Shown: piece after piece, positions 26,526-35,093 of the stretch
How the letters are laid out: each line of letters begins with the position of its first letter
Position numbering within the stretch: the first letter of the stretch is position 1
Origin: Bacteroidales bacterium
Lineage (GTDB): Bacteria; Bacteroidota; Bacteroidia; Bacteroidales; Muribaculaceae
Length of the DNA: 56,784 nucleotides
Reading direction: 5' to 3'
Assembly: GCA_900766975.1 (NCBI GenBank)
Contig: CAAFXO010000037.1
Span: 1 to 56,784 of the forward strand
The notes under the pieces: model-generated
The model's input: the letters and a program-made list of their open reading frames with translations, nothing else
What the model was told of the DNA's origin: nothing
Database searches by the model: none
Translations under genes and position numbers: made by a program

Positions 26526-27665
26526 ATGACACAGTTAGAATTATTGCAAGCCTATTGGTGGCTTATCATCGCCGTACTCGGCGGTTGCTTGGTGTTCCTA
26601 CTCTTCGTGCAGGGTGGCCAGTCGATGCTATATTGTAATGTGGGTGAGAAGGAGCGCCAACTTATGGTCAATTCGTTGGGCCGTAAGTGGGAGCTTACTT
26701 TCACCACGTTGGTGACTTTCGGCGGAGCTTTCTTCGCCTCGTTCCCCCTCTTCTATTCCACATGCTTCGGTGGCGCTTATTGGCTCTGGATGTCGATCCT
26801 TATCAGCTTCGTGCTCCAGGCTGTCAGCTATGAGTATCGTCGCAAGGGTGGCAATATCTTTGGCACTCGCACCTACGATATCTTCTTGATGATCAATGGC
26901 TTCTTCGGGTGTGTGCTCCTCGGCGTGGCTGTCGGCATGCTCTTCTCGGGCGGTCAGTTCGAAGTGGTGCGTGGTAATCTATTGGATGGCGCTTCTCCCG
27001 TTATCTCGCGCTGGGCTCCCACTCGCGGCCTCGAGGCTATCGCCTGCTGGCGCAATCTCCTCCTCGGTGTGGCTGTCTTCTTCTTGGCGCGCACTCTCGC
27101 CGCTCTCTATTTCATCAATAATATCAAGGCGGACGAGAAGTTCGACTCGACCATGCGTCGCAAGACTTTCATCAATGGTGCCATATTCGCCATCCTCTTC
27201 GTGGCTTGGCTCGTGGTCCTCTTCATCTCCGATGGCAAGCAGGTCAATGCCGATGGGGTAGTGGTCGATGTCCCCAACCTCTATTTCCATAATTATATCG
27301 AGATGTGGTGGTGGATGATTATCCTTCTCCTCGGTGTGGTAGGCGTGCTCTATGGCATAGGCGCCGGTGCTTTCACCAAGACGCGTGCCGGTATATGGTT
27401 CGCCGGCGTCGGCACTGCTATCGTGGTGATCTCGCTCTTCGCCGTGGCCGGATATAACGGCACTTGCTACCTCCCCTCCAATTCGTTCCCTCAGTCTTCT
27501 CTTACCATAGCCAATAGCTCTTCGTCGATCTATACTCTGAAGACTATGTCGTGGGTGAGCATTTTCATACCCTTGGTGCTCGCTTATATCGCTTACGTGT
27601 GGAGAAGCATGAACCGCGGTGGCATCACGCATAAGGATATAGATGCCAACGCCCACCAATATTAA
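26526..27665 (+). CDS. cydB: cytochrome bd oxidase subunit II
   Basis: A 379-residue membrane protein with about eight to nine helices that pairs with CydA. The N-terminal YWWLIIAVLGGCLVFLLFVQGGQSM and the block WELTFTTLVTFGGAFFASFP are family features. It follows cydA closely. Its TAA stop (27663-27665) is the first three bases of the dispersed 17 bp repeat, and a strong terminator follows at 27688-27724. Confidence 0.96.
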   Translation: MTQLELLQAYWWLIIAVLGGCLVFLLFVQGGQSMLYCNVGEKERQLMVNSLGRKWELTFTTLVTFGGAFFASFPLFYSTCFGGAYWLWMSILISFVLQAVSYEYRRKGGNIFGTRTYDIFLMINGFFGCVLLGVAVGMLFSGGQFEVVRGNLLDGASPVISRWAPTRGLEAIACWRNLLLGVAVFFLARTLAALYFINNIKADEKFDSTMRRKTFINGAIFAILFVAWLVVLFISDGKQVNADGVVVDVPNLYFHNYIEMWWWMIILLLGVVGVLYGIGAGAFTKTRAGIWFAGVGTAIVVISLFAVAGYNGTCYLPSNSFPQSSLTIANSSSSIYTLKTMSWVSIFIPLVLAYIAYVWRSMNRGGITHKDIDANAHQY

Positions 27666-27679
27666 GGAACGCGCTCTAA
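27663..27679 (+). repeat. 17 bp dispersed repeat, copy 1, overlapping the cydB stop
   Basis: TAAGGAACGCGCTCTAA exactly. The first TAA is the cydB stop codon. It lies between the gene and its terminator. Confidence 0.95.
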
Positions 27680-27687
27680 ATAAAAAC

Positions 27688-27735
27688 AATGCCCGGAAGT
27701 GTTACCAAAGACCCTCCGGGCATTCTTTTTTTCTT
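27688..27735 (+). terminator. cyd operon terminator
   Basis: AATGCCCGGA (27688-27697) pairs with TCCGGGCATT (27715-27724), followed by a T-run. Confidence 0.9.
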
Positions 27736-27737
27736 TC

Positions 27738-29108
27738 TTACTCAAATTCTTCTGTTTGCCAGATTTCTTTACTTGTTCTTACTTGGTCTATAGGTTGTTC
27801 CGGATAGGCTCTCCACTTGAAACCGATGTTTGTCATGATTGTGCCTTCGAATATTTCTTCTAATCTATCCACAGTAGCACACAACACTTCTGAGTGTACA
27901 GATAATCGTGACTCTGTTTTAATATACTCTTTAATCCGTTCCTTATTTTTTATCAACGTTGAAAGTAACACATCCTCCATGATTTTCCTTGAAGATTGTG
28001 GATCTTTGACCTTTATCGTTAAGACTCTTACAGTAGAACCGATATCATTAACTTCTTTATTCTCATAGTAACTTGCGTCAAAAGAACATTGATCTTCTTC
28101 GATCAATGAGTTTAGTATATTGGCAAACAAATGCGATGCTCCTTCACTCTTTACAAGTGGATCAGAAAACAATTTGATTGCATCCACACCTATCTTCATA
28201 TTGCCGTTATCATCACCGAATATCTTATGAGAATCTTCGGAATAATCTATGCACTGTTGTTGTGGTGTAGTATACATAAATGTATGCCCTCCACCATTAG
28301 AGGAACTGATTTTTGATAAAAGAGCCCTTAACAATCTTTCAGTTGAAATATATTCCGATGTACTGCCGGAAAAACCATAATAACCGGCCTTATGTATTGG
28401 AATAGCTAACAATAATTGGAGGAAATCGTTAGGATCGGGTATAATTGTAGCAATATCTCCATCCCATGATGTTGTTGACCAATCTGTTACTATTGGTGTT
28501 GATTTGCATTTAATAGTCGATGTGTCAAACAGGTATGGATAACATGTCCAATCTGCGCCGTTTACCATTGATTGATAAGTATTTAGATATGGTTGCTTAT
28601 ATTTGATATCTCGTGAGATGGTTAGTGTGGTAAAATATTCCCCATAGATGCGTACTGCTATTTCAGAGCCAATCTCATAACTCTCGGAGAAACGTGTGTG
28701 CAACGCTAATGGTTTGGACGTATCTTTCCTAAACTTAAGCCGCATTTCTACATCTTTGCAAAAATAATAGGGAGAATAGGGGCATAAAAGCCTTTTCTGA
28801 ATCTTTCCATTGGTGGCATTTGCAAGGTTGTAGTATTTTGTTTCTTCATCGCTTCCGGTCTTTATTGTAATACCATCATCTGTCAGATCGTAAAACTCTA
28901 CATATTCACCTTTGGCAATGTGTTTGGGACTTAGAGGCCAACCATATACATCATATCTAGCCCATACAAACTCATCAGATTCCCAAGTTAAATGTTTCCC
29001 AAGATATTTATCCCAAATGCTCTTTTTTTCTGCCGGAGCCTCTTCTTTGCTACATGAACAAAGCAATAAAGCAATAAAAGCCAAAGCCACAACCCATAAG
29101 TGTTTCAT
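27738..29108 (-). CDS. lipoprotein of the island paralog family (A)
   Basis: A 456-residue lipoprotein; the signal ends LLLCSC, so the acylated Cys is at about residue 17-19. I do not recognise a named domain. It is clearly related to the proteins at 33710 and 35094: all three share a start block (SxxFVW, VEFxxLTDxxITIKxGxxxxxxYNLA), DFLQLLLAIPI in the middle, KDPQxSRxIMEYV near the C-terminus, and a closing LCxxVDRLEEIxxGT. This one, like the protein at 35094, ends IW-x2-xEFE. No catalytic motif is evident. Codon use is more AT-rich than in cydAB next door. It is on the minus strand, convergent with cydB. Confidence 0.8.
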   Translation of the reverse strand: MKHLWVVALAFIALLLCSCSKEEAPAEKKSIWDKYLGKHLTWESDEFVWARYDVYGWPLSPKHIAKGEYVEFYDLTDDGITIKTGSDEETKYYNLANATNGKIQKRLLCPYSPYYFCKDVEMRLKFRKDTSKPLALHTRFSESYEIGSEIAVRIYGEYFTTLTISRDIKYKQPYLNTYQSMVNGADWTCYPYLFDTSTIKCKSTPIVTDWSTTSWDGDIATIIPDPNDFLQLLLAIPIHKAGYYGFSGSTSEYISTERLLRALLSKISSSNGGGHTFMYTTPQQQCIDYSEDSHKIFGDDNGNMKIGVDAIKLFSDPLVKSEGASHLFANILNSLIEEDQCSFDASYYENKEVNDIGSTVRVLTIKVKDPQSSRKIMEDVLLSTLIKNKERIKEYIKTESRLSVHSEVLCATVDRLEEIFEGTIMTNIGFKWRAYPEQPIDQVRTSKEIWQTEEFE

Positions 29109-29251
29109 ATCATCTGTGTTTTTAAGTGATCATTTACATTCGTGAACAATAAAAAGGATATAGATTCCCTCATTATCTTTGCCGATTAACGAAAATAAGG
29201 TAAATTTATTGTGTTTATTAACATTATTTAACTCATTTAATTTGCTATAGC

Positions 29252-29268
29252 TAAGGAACGCGCTCTAA
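29252..29268 (+). repeat. 17 bp dispersed repeat, copy 2, at the break of a gene remnant
   Basis: TAAGGAACGCGCTCTAA exactly. The remnant's open frame begins directly inside it. Confidence 0.95.
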
Positions 29269-29461
29269 TTCTCAAGAGATTGATCTCTACTATCATCTAT
29301 CTCCGGTGAATAGTCCGAGTAAGACCTACAAAATTTTGCAGATCTGCCCCTCGTCTCTTGTGGATTTTGTCTCTTCCTCCGATGATTACCAAACAAATAT
29401 CAGCTATGCACATATCACTTTAGAACCCGGTGGTTTCGCAATTATCGAATATCGCATCTAA
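29255..29461 (+). pseudogene. C-terminal remnant of a second glycosidase-like gene
   Basis: A frame without start runs from the repeat to TAA (29459-29461). It encodes SNSQEIDLYYHLSP, YKILQICPSSLVDFV and ISYAHITLEPGGFAIIEYRI. This aligns with the end of the intact protein at 32036-33616 (EQKVDLTFKPEP, VYKNLFP, TSVKITLKEGGYTVLKDLT) in order and spacing. A 20 bp terminator hairpin follows at once, as expected after a real gene. The rest of the gene has been lost, and the break is exactly at repeat copy 2. Confidence 0.75.
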
Positions 29462-29500
29462 ACAATTCGCTTTTGTCATACGAAAGATCAAAAACAATCC

Positions 29501-29547
29501 AAATAAAAGAGAGTCAATCGCCAATACCGATTGACTCTCTTTTATTT
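29501..29547 (+). terminator. perfect 20 bp terminator hairpin after the remnant
   Basis: Bases 29501-29520 pair perfectly with 29528-29547 around a 7-base loop, with A- and T-rich ends. Confidence 0.85.
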
Positions 29548-29556
29548 GTGACTATT

Positions 29557-29591
29557 CTACGACCCAAAAAAATTTAAGGAACGCGCTCTAA
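29557..29591 (+). repeat. 35 bp form of the dispersed repeat, copy 3
   Basis: CTACGACCCAAAAAAATTTA followed by AGGAACGCGCTCTAA. It matches the right end of the 200 bp element at 54710-54743 except for one C/A change in the C/A run. The 17 bp core is 29575-29591. Confidence 0.9.
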
Positions 29592-29623
29592 GGAATGTAC
29601 ACACAAAGTAGTGTGCATTCCTT
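29590..29623 (-). terminator. terminator of the small exported protein gene
   Basis: AAGGAATG-T-ACACAC pairs with GTGTG-CATTCCTT, with one bulge, just after the stop at 29633. Confidence 0.7.
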
Positions 29624-29632
29624 TGTTGGGGC

Positions 29633-30112
29633 TTAGCCGGCCATCATTACTGATGTCAGATACCATTTGCCATCTATTCGCTGGAAGCAGAATAAGGCTC
29701 CGCTACCTCCCCATTCGGCATTCGGATCGGTCGGCTCGTCTGAATAGCGGAAGCATACCATATTCTCGCTGACGTTAAACCATGTGCCGTAATATTTCAA
29801 CCCTTCGCGCTTGTTTACACCCTTGCCGGCTTTGATGATATTCCAGTTCTCAAAATATTCCACTGTGAGTTTTCCCATCTCATCTTCAGGTTCCAATTTG
29901 ATGCGATCTTTTCGGAATTTGGCATCGGTGCGGAATTTCGGAATAAAGTCCATAAATGCCTCTTCTCCCTGATTGCACGCCGACGCGCGGCTGATAACTT
30001 TCTCTGTCATCGCCGGCAAATACTTCTCCGGAGCATTTTCCATCCACTCATACTGTGCCTGCATACTGAGAGCCGCAAGAGCCATCACAAGCATAACGAA
30101 AATTTTCTTCAT
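29633..30112 (-). CDS. small exported protein of unknown function
   Basis: About 159 residues from the ATG at 30112 (MKKIFVMLVMALAALSMQAQ), a standard signal peptide with cleavage after AQA/AQ. The mature part is charged (KFRKDRIKLEPEDEMG) with aromatic strands (YFENWNIIKAG, YYGTWFNVSENMVCFRYSD) and ends FCFQRIDGKWYLTSVMMAG. This end resembles small DUF4348- or NTF2-like Bacteroidota proteins, but I cannot name the family with certainty. It is monocistronic, with its own promoter inside the gap after the ATPase gene. Confidence 0.75.
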   Translation of the reverse strand: MKKIFVMLVMALAALSMQAQYEWMENAPEKYLPAMTEKVISRASACNQGEEAFMDFIPKFRTDAKFRKDRIKLEPEDEMGKLTVEYFENWNIIKAGKGVNKREGLKYYGTWFNVSENMVCFRYSDEPTDPNAEWGGSGALFCFQRIDGKWYLTSVMMAG

Positions 30113-30140
30113 AATAATCAATTTTAAGTTATATTTGTCG

Positions 30141-30172
30141 CAAATATATATATAATCAACGAATCCACCAAA
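30141..30172 (-). promoter_or_regulatory. Bacteroidota promoter for the small exported protein
   Basis: Minus strand TTTG (30172-30169), 20 bases, TATATTTG (30148-30141), 28 bases before the ATG. Confidence 0.75.
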
Positions 30173-30173
30173 A

Positions 30174-31748
30174 TCATAAGTCGGAGGGACTGATAATCCA
30201 GTCGGTGATGGTGTGGCTCTCGGTGCTGAAGTTGACAGCTACTTTGGTTATGGGGAGTTGCAACTGGCTGAATCGTGCATCGTAGCGTTTCAAATCTATC
30301 TGACCCATCGCCTCCTCTGCCGAGCGATCGATCTTCAGTTCTATCAGGTATAAGCGTTCCTTGGAGTGTATCACTGCATCCACTCTGCCATCGCATGTGT
30401 GTACCTCCACCTCGACATAATACCCCATCAGCGTGAAGATGATATAGAGCAACTGCTGATAGTGTCCCTCGGTATTAGCACCGATGCAATAAGGCACACT
30501 GCTCAGATATTCTCGCAATACTCGGAGTGCTCCATCCATATCACCCAGATCCATAGCATCTGACATCTCTGCTAATATTGGTCGCAATTCTCCGACACCG
30601 GATTCTACATAGTTGGGCAAAAGACTGCCATATAATCCGGTGCGTATTTCTGTATTGGGTATATCAAGGAAATATAATTCTCTTCTTGTGTCACCACCTT
30701 TTATGGTGAGATAACCGCTCTGATAGAGCAAGGGTGTAATACTTTTGAGCCGTTCGGCGGGGGCATCAAAGCCATCCACACCTACATTTCGTGCACCTAT
30801 CTGCGAAGGAGCAATATTGAACTTGCAAAGCATCTCAATCAAGAAAGTAGGTGTACCACTACCAAACCAATAACTACCCAACTGTAATTTACCAAGGGCA
30901 TACAATAGACTATAAGGATTGAAGATATCGGGAGATGGCCATGTGAAGTGATAACCATCATATCGATATGTCAGCTCATCAATCATCTCTTCGTGGGTGT
31001 AACCGTAGGATTTAGCAAGTTCATCGACATGGCCGCTGAGTTGATCGGCAAGTTCCTCCTTAGAAATACCACAAATATCAGCAAAGCGAGGCTCCATACT
31101 TACGTTGTCGATATTGTTCAGCTCGCTGAAGATACTGAGCTGAGTAAACTTTGTGATGCCGGTAAGGAATACAAATTTCAAATATTTGTCGCATGCTTTG
31201 AGTGGAGAGTAGAAATTGCGCATCAAATTGCGAAGCACCGGAAGATCAGTATCTTCATGAAGCACATCAAGCAATGGAGAGTCATATTCATCAATCAACA
31301 CGACTACTTGCTTGCCGGTTTGGGCGTATGCTCGCATTATCAATCCCATAAGGCGTTGGTTGGGCAACACTTCGGATTGTTCATCTTTGCCCCATATAGC
31401 CTCGTAACGCGTTAATTTTGAGTTTAACTCACTTTCCAACTCCTGCTTATTAAGACTCTTGGCGGTACTCATATCAAAATGGAGCACAGGGTATTGAGTC
31501 CACTCTGTCTCTAATGAATCTATCGCCAGTCCTTTGAACAGCTCTTTGCGACCTTCGAAATAATAACGGAGGGTTGAGGTGAGAAGTGTCTTGCCGAAGC
31601 GGCGTGGACGACTCAAGAACACATACTTGCTAAGTCCATGAGTCAACTCATAGACTTGGCGAGTTTTGTCGACATAGAGGCGATCCTGCTTGATGATCTC
31701 CTGAAAATCCTGCATGCCAAGGGGGCACTTCTTCAACTTCTTTTCCAT
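30174..31748 (-). CDS. AAA-ATPase-like / PD-(D/E)XK nuclease-like protein
   Basis: About 524 residues. The N-terminal half is the AAA-ATPase-like domain common in gut Bacteroidota: the opening CPLGMQDFQEIIKQDRLYVD, a Walker A of the form SRPRRFGKTLL (about 46-56) and Walker B VVVLIDEYDSPLLD. The C-terminal part has PD-(D/E)XK residues: GRVDAVIHSKERLYLIELKI. Proteins of this AAA-ATPase_like/PDDEXK_9 pairing occur in many copies per genome and their role is unproven. The loop lacks the canonical GxxxxGK start but keeps GKT. A TTG start lies two codons upstream; the ATG at 31748 is used here. Confidence 0.88.
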   Translation of the reverse strand: MEKKLKKCPLGMQDFQEIIKQDRLYVDKTRQVYELTHGLSKYVFLSRPRRFGKTLLTSTLRYYFEGRKELFKGLAIDSLETEWTQYPVLHFDMSTAKSLNKQELESELNSKLTRYEAIWGKDEQSEVLPNQRLMGLIMRAYAQTGKQVVVLIDEYDSPLLDVLHEDTDLPVLRNLMRNFYSPLKACDKYLKFVFLTGITKFTQLSIFSELNNIDNVSMEPRFADICGISKEELADQLSGHVDELAKSYGYTHEEMIDELTYRYDGYHFTWPSPDIFNPYSLLYALGKLQLGSYWFGSGTPTFLIEMLCKFNIAPSQIGARNVGVDGFDAPAERLKSITPLLYQSGYLTIKGGDTRRELYFLDIPNTEIRTGLYGSLLPNYVESGVGELRPILAEMSDAMDLGDMDGALRVLREYLSSVPYCIGANTEGHYQQLLYIIFTLMGYYVEVEVHTCDGRVDAVIHSKERLYLIELKIDRSAEEAMGQIDLKRYDARFSQLQLPITKVAVNFSTESHTITDWIISPSDL

Positions 31749-31854
31749 TGCCAACAGATGCTTTATTCCGTTTTATCCCGTAAAGTTACAACAAAAGAAG
31801 CCACCAACAAAATTCCAACCAATATTTTTTACAATTCTATAGATACCAACTTCG

Positions 31855-31919
31855 CCAACTACGCCGGCACCACCGACCTGACACTCGGCTACCGCCTCAT
31901 TGAGAATCAATGGGACTAA
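31855..31919 (+). pseudogene. C-terminal scrap of a fourth island lipoprotein
   Basis: The plus strand encodes YAGTTDLTLGYRLIENQWD before TAA (31917-31919). This matches the end of the intact lipoprotein at 33710-35059 (YAGTTDLTLGYHLIENQW) almost residue for residue. The sequence upstream of 31850 is unrelated, mostly the start region of the ATPase gene, so only the last ~20 codons survive. It shows that a further copy of the family once lay here on the plus strand. Confidence 0.8.
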
Positions 31920-31960
31920 ATTGCCTGTTTGCTACAACCATCGCCATTCTCTCTATAAAT

Positions 31961-32010
31961 ACAAAAGCCGCCGAAGCAACTTCCCTATTGATGCTTTTCG
32001 CGGCTTTTGT
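31961..32010. terminator. terminator between the lipoprotein scrap and the glycosidase-like gene
   Basis: ACAAAAGCCGCCGAAGCA (31961-31978) pairs with TGCTTTTCGCGGCTTTTGT (31992-32010), with one mismatch. It can serve both strands. Confidence 0.8.
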
Positions 32011-32035
32011 ACACTAAGTTTAGATCTCTGTCTTA

Positions 32036-33616
32036 TTACGTTAGATCTTTAAGAACTGTGTATCCACCCTCTTTCAAGGTGATTTTTACGCTGGTTGAAC
32101 TTGTGCCGGATTCGGGGTTCTCCACGACATCAAATTCAACATCTTCCCAATTAGTAACCATCGGGAAAAGGTTCTTATAAACAGTAGCTCCACCATGTCC
32201 TTGCGGTTCTGGTTTGAAGGTCAAATCTACTTTCTGTTCTTGAAGAGGATCGCAACTTACGATAACAATATACTTATCGTAGGCCGGCCCGTTTTCATCC
32301 ACGAAATTGAAGTTAGGAGTCTTTATGTGTGAAATTAGAACACCTTTACCGTATGGCGTTACATTTATAAGAGCACCATATCCTTCAAGGTTTCCGGTGC
32401 TACCATGACACAAACAGTGCTTGAGCACCTCACACTTATAAAAGATGTGATTGTGATTCTTGATTTCCGTGATGACTTGTTGAACGTAATACCAAATAGG
32501 AGTTTTTTCTCCATATACATTCAACGGTCCAACCTCTTTGTTCAAAATAGGCGTCCTTTCAGTCGTGGGGTTATTAGGATCATTTGAACACTGAGAATTT
32601 TCTATGGGCTTGTCGATAATAGAATACTCTTGTTTATATCTCCAAAATACAATGCCTTGGGCTCCTAATGCTAATGCCCAAAAGGACTCAAATCTCATCA
32701 TACCGACTGTCGGAAGTGGATATGATGCTCCATTTGTATCGTGGGCTAAACAGAGACAATGTGCCCAAAATGGACGATCGGACTCTTTTGCTTTTTTATA
32801 AAAAGTGTCGAGAAAAAATTCCAGTGTGTATGTGTCAACAGAATAGTCTATTCTCCCATCAACGATTTTTGATCTAATAGGATACAAGTCGAACATCCAC
32901 AATGGTGGCCTAAACACAGCCTCATACTGATCTAAGTAAGCCTTATAAGAACTATTCGATCCAATCCATTCCTTGCCGTAACTGGCAGCAAGATTCATAA
33001 AAATCATGTGTTGCTTATCAACGGCAGAAATAACATTAAAATTATTTGATACAATATCGTGACATTCAATCTTAGTTAATTCTACGCCTGCACTATTGGC
33101 TTCATTATGCAAAAAATTTTTCTTCGTATTGCCAACTATGCCTGTAAAATAATAGAAAGGTTCATTCCAATTGTAATACAGCGGCTCATCTTTAATAAGC
33201 CATCCTCCGAGAGCAGGATGATTCATAAGTTGAGACACAAACGAGGCTGGCCAACCCTTAGCAAAGGTCGGTCTTTCCTCATATTTCTTCTCATAACTGA
33301 GGATCGGTGAGTTAATGATCAGTTTTACACCAAGCTTTGAACACAATTCAAGAGCACGTTGAGCAGATGTTAGCCATTGATTGTTGGATGGAAGATCTGA
33401 TCCAGGATAAATCAATACATTGAATCCACATTCTATTGCCGAGCGGAAAGCATCTTCGTTGAATAGATTTAGTTCTGTTTCCCTTTCCGTTGATTCGGTG
33501 AAATTTTGTGGAATCTCCTCTAACGCCTTTTTGTATACGTTGGCGTTTTCCGGGCTATTGCAAACGATTGCAATTGTACCGGGAGGTGCGGGTGAAATAA
33601 AAGGTCTGTTTTCCAT
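32036..33616 (-). CDS. glycosidase-like TIM-barrel protein, unknown substrate
   Basis: A 526-residue protein. The block HPALGGWLIKDEPLYYNWNE (about residues 133-152) is the GW-x-DEP type of motif seen at the end of strand 4 in clan GH-A TIM barrels, where the Glu acts as acid/base. Later blocks FWAHCLCLAHDTNGASYPLP and FWALALGAQGIVFWRYKQEY fit the second half of a barrel. The last ~90 residues look like a beta-sandwich ending in VKITLKEGGYTVLKDLT. There is no signal peptide at this start (MENRPFISPAPPG), which is odd for a polysaccharide-acting enzyme. It is divergent from the lipoprotein pair at 33710 across 93 bases. The specific family and substrate are not recognised. Confidence 0.65.
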   Translation of the reverse strand: MENRPFISPAPPGTIAIVCNSPENANVYKKALEEIPQNFTESTERETELNLFNEDAFRSAIECGFNVLIYPGSDLPSNNQWLTSAQRALELCSKLGVKLIINSPILSYEKKYEERPTFAKGWPASFVSQLMNHPALGGWLIKDEPLYYNWNEPFYYFTGIVGNTKKNFLHNEANSAGVELTKIECHDIVSNNFNVISAVDKQHMIFMNLAASYGKEWIGSNSSYKAYLDQYEAVFRPPLWMFDLYPIRSKIVDGRIDYSVDTYTLEFFLDTFYKKAKESDRPFWAHCLCLAHDTNGASYPLPTVGMMRFESFWALALGAQGIVFWRYKQEYSIIDKPIENSQCSNDPNNPTTERTPILNKEVGPLNVYGEKTPIWYYVQQVITEIKNHNHIFYKCEVLKHCLCHGSTGNLEGYGALINVTPYGKGVLISHIKTPNFNFVDENGPAYDKYIVIVSCDPLQEQKVDLTFKPEPQGHGGATVYKNLFPMVTNWEDVEFDVVENPESGTSSTSVKITLKEGGYTVLKDLT

Positions 33617-33709
33617 ATAAAATATTTTTAATTAAAATATTTATACCAAATTAACGTTAATGATATATACATAGATTATTTTAGAATACCAATAAATCAA
33701 TCAACAACT

Positions 33710-35059
33710 ATGAAAAAAGCTATTTTGTTTCTGATCACTTTATTGGCTTTTATGCTTTCTTCCTGCCATGACGATACGGTGGATCCTTATAAAAATGAGA
33801 AGAATGTCGGTTGGAAGAAGTTTGATGGTATGCGTTTTACTTCTGAGTCTAATACGTTCGTTTGGACCCGTTATTTCAGCGACTATTATGGTACTTATTC
33901 TGAAAAATATCATATCCGGGTGGGAGAGTATGTAGAGTTTAAGAATATGACTGACACTTGCATCACGATAAAATATGGTTGTGATTACCGCACATATTTT
34001 AACCTTGCCGATGTGACAGACCACAAGGTCGATCAGCTCATAGCTTGTCCCTACTCGATATTTGTTCATCATCCCGATTGCGAGGCGCAACTAAAATTCA
34101 GATACGAACCCCAAAGTGCCGCTTGCTATTTCAGTGGAAAGTATACTGATGAATATGGCTATTATATCAGTTATGCCGGTCATGTATATGACTATATCAA
34201 TATTTCCAAGTCTCCGGGATACAAATCCCCTCTGCCTGATCTTCGGAAGAGTAGAGGCGATTCGTCAAGCCATCTTCTAATGAGTTGGAGCCGCGCTCCT
34301 TTTCTGTTTGATGCGGCATCTCTAAAGTGTATTTCATCACCCGTTATTGCCAAGTGGCGATCAACTGCCTGGCAGGGTGAGTTCGCATCCACAATGCCCG
34401 ATCTTTCAGACTTCTTGCAACTGATGCTCTCTGCCAAGATTCTGCCACCCGAAGATTATGAGTTTATGCAACGCGACCCGGACAATCCGGTCTCTATCTT
34501 GGATGTAATCAGTTCAAGTTTCTATTCAGTATATAAGACTGAAGTAGCGCTCCGTGATAAAAATGGCTATCTTACCAATAATTTTAGATTGAATGATATT
34601 CAGTACGGCGGTGGTTTAGGTGTGAATGCCTTAATATTATCAAAGATGGATTCGCAAAATTTGTGTTGCACCATAGATGCCTATCAATTCTTCAAAAATT
34701 TCTATGCCCAACCCATAATACAATTTTATGCCAATCTTCTACGCTCTCTTCTCTCGGAAGAGAAGTGCTATTTCGAGATGAATTATGAGTTGATCGATTG
34801 CGATTTCAACGATCAGACCAAGGAACGCGAGTTCCTTATGACTCTCAAAGATCCGCAACACTCCCGCAATATCATGGAGTATGTGATCCTCCCGCTCTTG
34901 ATTGAAAACAAGCAGGCGATCAAGAATTACATCCGCCAAGATGCCGAAATGTCTCAGCATGCCGAGACTCTCTGCTCCGCAGTAGACCGTCTCGAAGAGA
35001 TATATGCCGGCACTACCGACTTGACCCTCGGCTATCACCTCATCGAAAACCAATGGTAA
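33710..35059 (+). CDS. lipoprotein of the island paralog family (B)
   Basis: A 449-residue lipoprotein, signal ending FMLSSC (Cys at about residue 19). It is a paralog of the proteins at 27738 and 35094. Shared blocks are VEFKNMTDTCITIKYG, FDAASLKCISSPVIAKWR, LSDFLQLMLSAKI, LLRSLLSEEKCYFEMNY, LKDPQHSRNIMEYVILPLL and LCSAVDRLEEIYAGTTDLTL. Unlike the other two it ends YHLIENQW, lacking the IW..EFE tail; the scrap at 31855 has the same short tail. No enzymatic motif is seen. The predicted surface location and a neighbouring glycosidase-like gene suggest a ligand-binding role, but this is inference. It lies 34 bases before copy C, so the two are co-transcribed. Confidence 0.82.
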   Translation: MKKAILFLITLLAFMLSSCHDDTVDPYKNEKNVGWKKFDGMRFTSESNTFVWTRYFSDYYGTYSEKYHIRVGEYVEFKNMTDTCITIKYGCDYRTYFNLADVTDHKVDQLIACPYSIFVHHPDCEAQLKFRYEPQSAACYFSGKYTDEYGYYISYAGHVYDYINISKSPGYKSPLPDLRKSRGDSSSHLLMSWSRAPFLFDAASLKCISSPVIAKWRSTAWQGEFASTMPDLSDFLQLMLSAKILPPEDYEFMQRDPDNPVSILDVISSSFYSVYKTEVALRDKNGYLTNNFRLNDIQYGGGLGVNALILSKMDSQNLCCTIDAYQFFKNFYAQPIIQFYANLLRSLLSEEKCYFEMNYELIDCDFNDQTKEREFLMTLKDPQHSRNIMEYVILPLLIENKQAIKNYIRQDAEMSQHAETLCSAVDRLEEIYAGTTDLTLGYHLIENQW

Positions 35060-35093
35060 TGATTATTTAAGTCAAAGCAAAATATAGACTGTT

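Larger units (their letters stand above)
29109..29632. other. gene-free stretch holding repeats, a gene remnant and hairpins
   Basis: From left to right it holds AT-rich sequence with a plus-strand TATCTTTG box at 29174-29181, repeat copy 2, the C-terminal scrap of a glycosidase-like gene (29255-29461), a 20 bp perfect hairpin, the longer form of the dispersed repeat, and the terminator of the next gene. The parts are listed separately. Confidence 0.7.

Noticed and set aside
26979..27689. A 236-codon minus-strand frame opposite cydB
   Set aside because: Antisense shadow of cydB with biased composition.
31638..31919. A 93-codon plus-strand frame ending in the lipoprotein tail
   Set aside because: Its first two thirds are antisense to the ATPase gene start; only the last ~20 codons resemble a real protein, so it is listed as a scrap.
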